This document shows, one piece after another, positions 35,927 to 47,900 of a stretch of 64,000 nucleotides of DNA; position 1 is the stretch's first letter; every line of letters begins with the position of its first letter. The DNA lies in NCBI RefSeq assembly GCF_003315205.1, contig NZ_QNRR01000008.1:352270-416269 (forward strand). Direction: 5' to 3'. This DNA is from Roseimicrobium gellanilyticum (GTDB lineage: Bacteria > Verrucomicrobiota > Verrucomicrobiia > Verrucomicrobiales > Verrucomicrobiaceae). The notes under the pieces were generated by a model. It was given only the letters and a program-made list of their open reading frames with translations, was not told the origin of the DNA and did no database searches. The translations under genes were made by a program, and so were the position numbers.

Positions 35927-38900
35927 TCACCGTCGCACCGGTCTCCTCCTCCGCATCACCACCACACCCAGTCCCAGCACCAGCAGCAGCGCGCGGCTTG
36001 GTTCGGGGACCAGTGCGGCGATGCCGATGTAGCCGTCCGTGCTGAAGCGTGAGGTATCGAGTTCCATGCCCAGCGAGCCGAGCTCAAGATTGAGCGCGGA
36101 GAAGTCATACGAGTAGCTGGTCGGATTGGTGCTGCTCACGGTCACCCAGTCCAGGAGGTCCCAGACCATCCCGATTTCAAACGTTCCGGTATCGGCGGCA
36201 GAGAGGCGCACCGTCGTGGTGCCGGTGTTGTTGATCGTGAGTGCGCCCACGACATCGATCACGTCCGAGGTGCCTGCCACGGTGCTGGCTCCGAGGATGA
36301 CGCCCCAGTTCAGTGTGCCATCGCCATTCCGATTCGCTGCTGCAGAGGTGCTGGTGCCGTTGGTGTGGGTGATCTGGAGATCGAGAATGGAACCACCGCT
36401 CGCACTGAGCGTGGAAGCGCCGGTGACGGTGAGGGTGCCAATGCCATTCGCCACGGTGGCATCGCCGGGCTTCAGCGTGCCGCCACTGGCCACGGTGAGT
36501 CCGCTGGTGGTGATGAAGCCGCGACCACCCAGGGTGCCTGTCGCGGTCACGTTCACCGCGCCGGTTCCTGTAGCGGAGCCGGTGGTGTTGTTGGCCAGCA
36601 AGGTGCCGGAGGTCACGGTGGTGCCGCCCGCATAGGTATTGTTGTTGCCCGTGAGGACGGTGATGCCCGTGGCGGTGTTGCTTACATCCACCGCACCAAG
36701 ACCGGTGATGGCCTGGGAGAGGGTGATGGTGTTGCTCCTGCTGGTGCGCAGGGTGGAACTGGTGGCGATGGTGACAGAGGCATTCGAGCCCAGCGTTCCC
36801 GTGGTGCTGCCACTGCCCACCTGCAGGATGCCTGCATTCACATTGGTCACGCCGGTGTAGTTGTTCGTGCCTTCGAGAATGAGGGTGCCGGTTGTGGTTT
36901 TGTTGAAGTCGGCGCCGTTGTTGATCTCATTCACGTTCTTGAGGGTGCCCGAGGCAAAGACCAGATTGTCAATGGCTGCAACGCCTGCACCACCGATGTT
37001 GTGATTGAGCATGTCGAGACTGCCGCCGTCGAGGTTCAGTTTGCCATTGTGAGCGGCGGTCCCGGTGCCTGCCTGCACGATGTCGCCATTCACGGTCACC
37101 GTGCCACCGGTGATATTCAGGGTGCTGTTCACGGCGCCGCTGTTTCCTGTGTTGGCATTCTGCGTCAGCAGGGTGATGCCACCCGTGCCGACAATCACCG
37201 TGCCCCCTTTGAAGTCCACCGTGGTATTGAATGCACCAGTCGCGGCGGTGGTCGTGGTTCGACGGGAGATATTGATGGTCGTGGCATCCAAGGTGCCAGC
37301 CTCAAAAATGAACGAGGTGTTCACCGTTCCCGTACCCATGCGGGCCTGGTCCGTGATGGTCAGCGTGCTCAGCAGAAGATCCACGCTGTGCCCTGTGAAG
37401 TCCACGGCAAAGGACGCGTTGGTGGCGGTGCCGCTGCCTCCCACGCCGACATTCATGACTGCGCGGCTGGTGCCATCCAGAGCACGGACCGTCGCGGTGC
37501 CGGTGGTGGTGAAGAAGTCCAGGCGTCCGCCGGAGCGGAAGGCATTTCCCACATTGAGTGTATTCGTATTGATGACGTTGGTCCCGCTGCCCAGTCTGAG
37601 AACCATCTGGGCGTCACGACCGGAGTCACCCACGGAAACGGTGCCGGCGGTGATGGTGTTGTTCACCGCGAGAATCATGGTGGAGATACCCGTGGAGCCG
37701 GTGTTGGTCGAGGACACATCACCAATCCTGAGGATGCCGGCTGCGCCCAGATTCATCTGCAGTGAGTTCAGGCCGGACAGGTTGAACGTCGCATTGTTGT
37801 GGGTGGCCCCCGTGCTGCCTCCCACCTGCACGACGCCTCCGGCCTTCACGATGTTCATCGTGCCCGCCCCGGTGACGGTGAGATTGGTCGCGCTGGTGAC
37901 ACCGAGATTCGAGCCGATGGTCACATTGCCATTGATGGTCAGTGATTCGCCGGCACCGATGGTGATGTTGTTGGCCGTCGCGGTATTGGTTTGCACCAGG
38001 AGATTCCCTCCGAAGGTCGCACTGGCCGTGCTGAGGTCCAGGGCGCCCGAGGCTCCTGCGCCATTGGTCGCGCCAAAGATGAGGTGATTGGTGGAAGCGG
38101 AGAGTGTGAGATCTCCGCCAAACTTCAACGTGCCAGTGCCTGCCTTGATGAGTGCGCCAGTTCCACCCAGGGTGGTCGAGACGGTGAGCGTAGCGCTGGC
38201 ATTCACATCGAACACACCGCCGTTCGTGCCCAGCGTGATGCCGCGGTTCGCATCATCGATGGCCATGGTCACCACGGCCTGCAGGGCGCCTCCGTCGAGC
38301 GTCAGTTGGTCCGCCGTGAATGCTGCTGGAGCAGCGCCAAGCGCGGATTCATCCGAGATGGCAAGCGTGCCGCCATTGACGAGGGTCTTTCCGGTGTAGC
38401 CGTTGGAGCCCGCCAAAACTGTGCGCCCCGCTCCGGTCTTCGTCACCGTGCCGGTGCCGTTGATGGTGCTGCTGATGGTCACGTCCGCGCCCGTGCCGTG
38501 GTTGAAGATGAGCGTGCTGTTGTTCGTCACGGTGCCGCTGCCGAGTGTTCCCGTCGTGCCGCCGTTGCCCACCTGCACGGTGCCGGTGGAAATAGTCGTG
38601 GCTCCGTAGCTGTTCGTGCCGGTGAGGGTGAGAGTGCCTGCACCTGTCTTGGTCAGGCTGAATGCGCCCGAGATGTTCCCTGAGATGTGGAGTGAGGCGT
38701 TGACGTTTGAGATTGACCAGGTCTGGTCTGCACCCAGCACCACCGGCGCGGAGATGGTGATGTTTCCAGCATTGTCCTGCACATCAAGGCCGGTGGTGGA
38801 GCTCGTGGGGGTGATGGTGAGCGAGCTGGAGGGAAGCGCTCCGGGGCTGATGACCACGGAGTTCACTCCTACGGGATTCGCGGTGAAGGTCAGCGTCTTC

Positions 38901-41900
38901 ACGGTGAAGCTGCCATCGAGCGTCGTGTTGATGCTGCCGCCGATGGTTGGCGCATTGGTCGCGCTGAAGATCACATCCGTACTGCCAGCGGGAGTAGCCA
39001 GCGCATTGGTGGTGCCGGCCAGGTCGGTGGTCCAGTTGGTATTGCCACCGCTCAGCGTGCTCCAGCTGTTGTCGATGCCGCCGCGCCAGTACATCGTAGG
39101 TACGTTGATGGCCGAGATAATAAGCTGCAGCAGTGTATCGGTCTGATTGAGGGAGAAGCTGAATCCGCCCGGGGCGCTGTTGATGCTGTAGCTGCCACCT
39201 CCGGAGGTGAGACCACCGCCTCCCATGGAGATGAGGTTGTAGGTGCCGGCCGAGATGCCGCCGAGCGAGAACAGGTCAATCGTGACGGGGCCGGTCACCG
39301 AGGCCGTGGCACTCGCGCCGCCAAGAATCTGATCCACCGCGCTGCCAATTTCGAAGCCGAGGCTGGAGCCTGCTCCGAGATCCAGCACCACGCCAGTACC
39401 CGTCAGCGTGCGGGAGACCGCTGTGCCATCGAGGAAGTTCAGCGCCGCACCACCCGCCACCGTGATGGTGGTGCCGCTGGAGCCAAAGCCGCCATTGAGC
39501 ACACCGCCAGTCACATTGATGGAGCCATTGATATTGCCCGCACTGGTGAAGGTGAGCTCAAAGGAGCCGTTCTTCACAAAGTTCAGCCGGTTCTCATTTG
39601 TGCCTGCGCCGCCCAGTCGTCCGGCGAAGGTGGCGTTCGCGCCGAGATTGAGCGTGAGCGTCGAGAGTGAGGAGTGGCCACCCACCACGGCATTGTTCGT
39701 GCCGGAACCCAAGGTCGCGAGCGAATCGAGCACGAGGTCGGATTTGCCTGCGGCACCACCGAGCTGCAACACACCGGAGGTCGCGCCCGCGCCGAGGGTC
39801 ACGGCATTCGTGGAGGCGATGCGATTGTCCGCGCCGCCATCAAGAATGAGCCTGCCGTCCTGAATGGCGGTGGCGCCCGTGTAAGTCTGAGCCGTGGCTC
39901 CGGTGAGGCTCATGGCACCCGCGCCTGTCTTGGTGAATCCACCCGTGCCGGTGAGATCTCCGTTGAGGGTGAAATCCACGGCTGCGGCTGCGGAGTCTTC
40001 AATGTTGAAGGTGCGGCCCACCGCGCCCATGGAGAGGAGGCCGTTCACCGTGGCGCCATTGCCACCGTTCGCGCTTTCATAGTGGATGGCGCCGCCTGAG
40101 GCGCCGGTGAGTGTCACGGCGCTGTTGAGCGTGACATCGCGCAGGAGCAGGGCGTCACCCACATTGCCCGTGCCGGTGTTTGTGGTGCTGAAGGCATCGA
40201 GCGTCACTCCACCAGCAGCGATGTTGTTGATCACGCCATTCAAGAAGGCAAGCTGGCTCGTGTTGATGGTGCCGCCCGTCATGTCCAGCACGGTGGTGGC
40301 GCCGTCCACGATGAGGACACTCGTGCTGAGGGTGCTCGCCGTCTTGGTGATGTTTCCGTCAATGGTGAAGGTGCCGCCGGTGATGTTCAGCTTGCCGAAC
40401 ACAGAGCCCACATTCGCGAGGCTGCCCATGAGCACATCTCCTGCGGCGGTGAAGGTGCCACCGCCGAAGTTCAGCGTGCCGCTGCTCAGGCCGGCCCCAC
40501 TCGTGCCGCCTGCCATGAAGCCGATGGTCAGTGTGTTTGTCGTGATGGCATTTGAGGAACTGGCACCGATGCTGAGTGTGCCGGTGGCGGTGCCCGTGCT
40601 GCCGCCGGAGGTTTTCTGACCAATCAAGAGCTCGTCCAGGGTGGCGATGAAGGTGCCGCCCGAGAGATCCATCACACCCACAGGAGTGGTGGCGGTGCCT
40701 GTGGAGTAGTTCACACCCACATGCAGGTCCGTGGCGACTCCCGCTCCATTGTTCAGGGTGAAGGTGCCACCGGTCGCAAGGGTGAGTGTGCTTCCATTCG
40801 GCGAGGCTTTCCCCACCGCCACCTGGAAGAGGGGAGTGGTGACGATGTTGGTGCCGCTGCCGAAGAGCAGCGTGTTGGTTCCGGTCAGGCCGCTGTTGTT
40901 CGAGTTGCCAAAGATGAAGGAGGTGGCGGCGGTGATGGTGTTGTTGGTGGCCAGGGTGACGTCGGCATTGGACAAACCACTGGTGGAGGTCGCGATGCTG
41001 AAGGTGCCGACGTTTGCGTTGAACTGCTTCAGTCCACTGAGGTTGAGCGTGGCCACCGAAGTCGCCGTGGTTGCGATGCCGATTTCCACCAGGTTCGAGC
41101 TGCCGCTGCCCACGCTCAAGGTGGCGTCCGGCGTGTTGTAGTTCACCGTCGCGGTGGTGTTGCGACCGACGGAGAAGTTGCCATTGATCGTGGTCGCTTC
41201 GCCGGAGAAGGTGGTGACGCTGTTGTTGCCGGAGAAGTTCCCATTGATGGTGGTCGTGCCCGTGCCTGAGAAGGTTGCGGTGCCACCGCTGATGGTGGCA
41301 TTGCCTCCGATGGACGTGTTGCCAGTACCTGAGAAGTTTGCGATGCCAGCGCTGACGGTGAGATTGCCTGCGATGGTGAAGACGTTGCTCACGTTCAGCG
41401 TGCCCACGCCAGATTTCACCAGGCTGCCCGTGCCGCTGCCGGCGCCGTCCTGCAGATTGCTGAGGTTCACCACCGCACCCGTGCCCGCATTGATGGTCAC
41501 GATGCCGTTGGTGGCGCCACGGTCGAGGGCGAAGGCTCCGGTGAAGCTGGTGATGCCCGTGTTGTTGACCGTGAGAGTGCGGTCACCGCTCGTCTGGCTG
41601 AAGTTGCCCGTGAAGGTGAGATCCGATGTGCCTCCGATGGTGGAGCTCAAGCTGAGCAGCACCGTATTTGCCAGCGTGCGGGCCGTGCCATCGCCCTGGA
41701 GCGTACCAGCATTCAGGTTCAGCAGGCTGGTGCCGAAGGCGAGATTGTTTCCTGCGATGAGGATGCCGGCATTCACATTCGTGTTGCCGGAGTAGACATT
41801 CGCTCCGCTCAGGAGCCACGTGCCTGCCTCCGCCTTGGTCACTGTGAGCAGGCCGGTGCATTGATCGATCATGCCGCTGATGATGTTCGGGTCGAGAGCG

Positions 41901-44900
41901 GTGCCCGCCGTGCCCTGCAGCGTGAGCGTCTTCGTGCCCGGCTGCACCACCTCCACACCTCCAGTGAGGACGAGAGCTCCCGTGCCATCGTTGTCGATGG
42001 TACCACCACCCGTGGTGCCGAAGAGCCAGATCTGCCGGTCCGTGGTATCACCATCGCCGGTGTAGAGCAGCACGCCCGCCGTGGTGGTGCTGCCGAGGCG
42101 GATGGCGGCATTGTCTCCCGTGGCCGCACCCAGTGAGCTGGCGCTTCCGGCATTCGCGAGCGTGCCGATGCTGAGCGTGCCATTCTGCACGTGCGTGAAT
42201 CCGGTGTAGGTGCTCGTGCCACTGCTGAGCACCACCGTCTGGCTCGCGGTTTGTTTGATGAAGTTCATCGACCCCGCGAGACTTGGATTGATGGTGCCCT
42301 GGCTGGCGATGAAGGTGCCAGTGGCGCTGAGGGTGCCGCTGCCATTGAGCGCGGTGCCTGCGGCAAGGGTGACATTGCCCACGCTGGCGTTGAAGGTGCC
42401 CATGTCCAGCGTACCGGTCGCCCCGATGGTCAGGTCACCGGTGCCGATGCCCTGGTTGATGCCCAGGACCACGGTGCCTGCAGTGATGTTCGTCGCGCCG
42501 GTGTAGTTGCCAGTGCCATTGAGCGTGAGTGTGCCCGCGCCCGCCTTGGTGAGTCCGCCATTGCCGCCGCCACCGTAGCTGTTGCCCAGGGCGAGGTTCA
42601 GTCCATTCGTATCGATGGTCGCGCCACCGTTGAGAATGGAGATGGTGCGCAGGGAAAGGTCATCACCCGCGTACGTGGCGGACAGACGCAGCGTGCCGCC
42701 TGCAAAGACGAGATTGCCCGTGTCGCCACCGATGTTGTCCAGGTCCCTGATCTCCAGCACGCCTTCATTGATGGTCGTGCTCCGTGTGTTGCCGCCCGCG
42801 GCGTTGTTGCCAGTGAGCACCAGCGTGCCGCGTCCGGACTTGGTGATGTGTGCGTTGGAGATGAGCTGCGAGTTGATGGTCACGCTCAGCGTGGGCGTGG
42901 TCGCCACGGAGGAAGGATTCACCACGTGGAAGACGTATTCATTCGTGGCGCCCACGGAGATGCCAGCATCAAATCCGCCCAGCACAACCTGGTGTGCGGT
43001 GGATGCAGTGGCACCGGTGTTGAGCGTGAAGAGCATCGCACCGCTGGTCACGGTGAGCGCTCCACCGGCACCGATGCCGGTGACATTGAAGGTGGAGGCC
43101 GCAGTGCTGTTGTTGTGAATCACCAGCGCATTGATGGTTTTGCTCGCCAGTCCTGTGAGATCCGCGGTGAGGACTTCACGGATGTTCTCCGTGGCGATGG
43201 CGGAGGCTGCGTAGGTGTTGTATTCCGTCGTGAGGTTCAGCGCACGGAAGCCCTGGCCGGAGATGTAGCCGGCGAGCGAGTTGCCCATATTGGCATCTCC
43301 CAGACCCGCGGAGAATTCTTCTGCGATTGCCCAGGGTACGATGCTGATGGTCTTGGTTCCCGTGCCGCCACCACCCCCGACCATGGCATTCATGAACGTG
43401 GTCTGGTTCGCTGCCGTGCCGATGCGAAGCTTGGCGCGCTGGGCGGTGGTGGCGGTCATGTTGGTGCCGCGTACATTGAGCGTGGCGAAGTTGCTGCGCA
43501 CAATGTCGTCCGCCACGATGGCGGTGACCGCGTTCGTAGCGGTACCTTCCAGGCGCGTGTAGTTCGCGCCGGAGTTCACCTGGATCACACCCACCGTTTC
43601 ATTCAGCGTGTTCCCCTGGTCGGAGCGGATGGCCAGACCGCTCGGCTTGGTATCTCCGGACCAAGCGCCATCGGCCGAGTTCAGCGTGATGGTGGCGGTA
43701 TCCAGGATGCGCGTGCCGCTTCGCGTGCCGCCGTTGTTGTCGATCATGAAGCTGCCACTCTTGTTGATGGTGAAGTTCGAGGCATCCATGGTGCCCAGCC
43801 CGCCAATGAAGAGCAGGCCGCTATTCACCGTCACCGTGCCGGTGAAGCCCGAGCCGCTGGCACCGGTGAGCGAGAGATTGGTGTTGAGCCCGGAGCCATT
43901 CTTGATGATCGCGCCACTGCCGGTGAAGACACCCCCGTAGGTGCCGTTTGCAGACCCGCCCACCTGATTGATGGTCAGTGTGTTGGTGCCAATGGCAATC
44001 GTGCCGGCGGAGATGCCCGTACTGGCATTGCCGCCGGAGAGCCGCCCGATGGCTTCATTGCTGGTGATCTGCAGCGTGGTCGCCTGGTCATCGGCAATCA
44101 CCACCGCAGCGACATCTCCAATCGCATTGCCGCCGCTGGCGACCAAGGTGCCGCCATAGAGCTGCGTCACGCCGGTGTAGTCGTTGTTTCCGCTGAGGAT
44201 CAGCGTGCCCGCGCCGGTCTTCGTCACTGCGGTGTTGGCCGTGATGGTGGAGGCGACCGTCAGACTCTGCGCGAGACTGTCCTGGGTGAAGATGAGCTCC
44301 GCCGTTGAGGAACTGAGCATGCCTCCCGTGATGGTGGCCGGGCCTGCGGTGACATTGGAGGTGACGAGGATGCCGCCGCTGGCGATGTTCAGGACTTCAC
44401 CGCTGCCGATGGTGAGCGTCGAGGCCACGGAAGCGTCAAACCGCAGGCTGTTGATGGTGATGCAGTTCGTGGTGCCGGTGAAGGCTGCATCGTTGGTGAT
44501 GTGATCACCGGTCACCCAGGTGGAGACATCATTCTTCACCGTCGAAGTCAGGGCGACGATATTTCCAGAGCCATCATTGCGCGCGAAGTGCGTGCCGGTG
44601 GCATCCGTGATGGTGAGATAACCACCGAGAATCCCGGTGGTGGCGTTGTTGGCGGTCGTGGTGGTGACGCCGCCGCTGACCGGCTGTACGATGCGCAGGG
44701 TGCCGGCCCCGGTGGCGCGCGTGATGGCTCCCAGGTTCAAGGTGACCGAGCGGCCTGTGCCGCTGGTGAGTTCGATTCTGTTGTTGCCACCGCTGGCCAG
44801 GGTGAAGCTGAGCACGGACTGGATGGTGTCTGCGTCGCCGTCGCCCAAAAGCTTGAGGGTGCTGCCGCGCATGTCGAGTGCGGCGGTGGAGCTCAGCTTG

Positions 44901-47900
44901 TCGGCGTTGTTGTTGCTGTAGTCGAGGACGAGCGTGCCTGCATCAATGCGCGCCGTGGTGGAGCCCAGCCCGCTGTTGTCACCCCGGAAGGTCACTTCTC
45001 CCAGGCCCTGCTTCACAATCGCGCCAGCCCCCGCGAGGTTCGCATTGATGACGCCGCGGAAGAGGTTGAATCCCTGGCCAGCGGCGGCGTTCGTCACGGT
45101 GAGCGTACCGGTGCCATCGATCTGTCCGGTGAAGTTGTCCTGCAGGTTGCCGAATTCCATGCGCTGCACCGTGAGGTTAAAGCCATTCATGTTCAGCGTG
45201 CTCGTCGCCGCCAGGTTGTCGCTGAACCAGAGGATGCTGGTCCCGGCGAAGGTCACGGCGTTGTTGGCTCCCAGATTCACCGTGGCACCCTCGCGGATGT
45301 GGAAATACGGACTGGAGGCCGGACTTGCCTCCCAGGCGATGACTCCGGTGGAGTCCAGGTTCACCACGGTGCTGGCGCCGGAGGCCACGAAGTCATCCGT
45401 TAGTGCGGATGGTGCGCCGCTGAAGGTCCAGTTCCCGCTGGTGATCAGCAAATCAGCCACGCCGCCGTCCTGGATGAGGCCGCCGGCAATGGTGCCTGCG
45501 CCGGTGCCGGTCAAAGTCAACGTGCTGTTTCCTGTCGCGGTGATGGCACCCGCGTAGGTGATGCTTCCGGAGCCATTGGCGCGCAGCCCGCTGGATGCCG
45601 TCATGGAGATCGCGCGATTGGTCGACTGATTGGTGGCGCCCACGAAACTCAGCGTGCCACCGACGAGTGTGATGCCATTCGTGCCCTGGCCCAGATTGCT
45701 GGCCGGGCCGTCATTGTTGCTCACCGTGCTGAAGGCGAGCACGCCTCCCGTATTCACCGTGATACCTCCGGTGAAGGTGTTGTTGCCGTCGAGTTGCACG
45801 GTACCGGCACCGGACTTGAAGATGCCTCCCGCTCCGGTGATGACGGAGCTGTCCGTGTAGCTGCCGCTGGCGTTGTTCCACCCGATGCGACCGGCCTGCA
45901 CGTTCACGGTTCCCGAGTACCCGGCCGTGGTGCTGGTGACCACAAGATCTCCCAGGCCCGCCTTCGTGAGGGTGAATGCGCTGTTCACGGACAGCAGGCT
46001 GAGTGTGCCTGTGCCTGCGCCATTATTCGCGATATCGACGGTCGCATTTCCCAGCAGGGTGGCGGCGCCGATGAAGGTCAGGCCATAGGCGGTGCCCGAG
46101 GTGACGTCATTGGAGACGAGGGAGAGGGTGCGATTCGCCGCGAGGGTGAGCGCGCCTCCTCCGGTGCCACCGATGCTATGCGTGGTGACCGTGGCTGCGG
46201 CGTTGACGCGATCCACCAGGATGGTGGTATCGGCATTCACGGCCATGGCGCCGTTGAAGACCGTATTGGCATCATTGGTGAGGCGCAGCGTGGCGCCGTT
46301 CATGTTCATGACCAGCGACCCCGAGGCGGTTGCGATGAGGGAATTGGCGATGCGAAGTTCCAGCAGACCTTCATTCAGGTTGATGCCACCGCCTGATGCT
46401 GTCGTGATGTTGCCAGTGGTATTGAGAATCAAGGTGCCTGCACCGCTCTTGGTGAAGCCCGCCGTGCCGGACATCCCCGTGGAGTTGTCCGCGCCGCGAT
46501 TGACCGTCAGCGTGCCGATGACATGGAAGAGCGCCTCATTTGCGCCGAATACGAGATTGATGCCGTTGTTGCCATTGTTGGCAATCGTGCTGGCGCCACC
46601 GGTCTGCAGGATGGCGCCGATACCGCCGCTGCCAATATTCAGTGTGCGATCCCCGGCGGGGCCGGTGAGGTCCACGCCGTTGTTCAATGTGAGGGAACCG
46701 ATGGTCCGGGTCGTGGTGGTGGTCGTGCTCGCGGTGGGCATTGCATTGACCGTGGCGCCCGTCCACGCGGTCTCCGCCGACTGGTAGCCCGCGGTCTGTG
46801 CGACCAGCGAAGTGCCATCTCCACCATGTGTGGCGAAGCGGGTCACCGTGCCATCATTCACCACGGCCCAGGGCAGGATGGTATTGGTCAGCGGATTCGC
46901 CGTGGTCAGCACGACCTGGTTGAGCCCAGCCCCGAGGCCGGTTCCATTCACGTACAGGGTGCCGCCCGCATTGCGTGTGATCGCGGGAATGGTGAGGACG
47001 TTTCCACCAGCGCCCGCAGTGCTGTTGATCGTCAGGGCGCCTGCATTGAGCGTGAGAGCACCGAGTGTTTCCGTGGTGGGAGCGGCATTGCCTGTGAGGT
47101 CGAGCGTGCCACCGTTGCTGATGAACGGTCCGGCAACACGATTGCCGAGATTGGTCCCGCTGTTATCGAGCCTCAGCACACCGCGATTTCCAAGGACGAA
47201 GGAGGAAGCCCCGGCGAGCTGTCCATTCCCGCTGAGACGCAAGGTGCCGCCATCCACCTGCACCGTGCCGAGCATTGAGGCGGTGCTGTCCGCGGAGAGG
47301 TCGAGTGTGCCTGCGCCGGTCTTCTTGAAGGTGGTGCCGACCACTCCGGTGATGAGGCCGCCGTACGTCACGGTGTTCGAGGCGCTGAGCACTTGCAGCG
47401 TGCCGACCACGCCGCTGTTGATGGTGATGCCGCGGTTCGCATGGAGCGTGGGAGTCAGCGTGCCCGTGATCTGCAGTGTGCCGCCGCCGAAGGTGATGGC
47501 ATCTGCCACCGGCGCTCCGGGTGCCGCGCCCAGATTGGCATCTTCAGAAATCGAAAGGATGCCGGCATTGATGATGGTCTGGCCGCCGTAGGTGTTGGCA
47601 CCACTCAGCACCAGAGTTCCATCCCCTGTCTTGGTCAGCGTGGAGGTCGCGCCGCCACTGAGGATGGAGGCGATACTGGCCGTGAGATTGGAGGCCACAC
47701 TCATGTTCACGCCCGTGGCGGAGAGTTGCAGCGTGCCGCCGTTCAGCGAGACCGTGCCTTCCTCAAACACCAGCCCGCCGATGTTTTGCGTGCCTGCGAC
47801 GGTGACGAGGTAGGGCCGGGCCGCATTGCCTCCGGCAGCGAAGACCGCGATGTCAAAAGGGGACGCAGCGTTGTTCCACGCGGCGGTGGTGCCGGTGCCA

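Noticed and set aside
36365..47591. Many long + strand open frames opposite the giant surface-protein gene (up to 705 codons)
   Set aside because: Antisense shadows of a GC-rich gene without stop codons in the complementary frame; compositions are Val/Pro or Ala/Gly/Arg-rich without domain structure.
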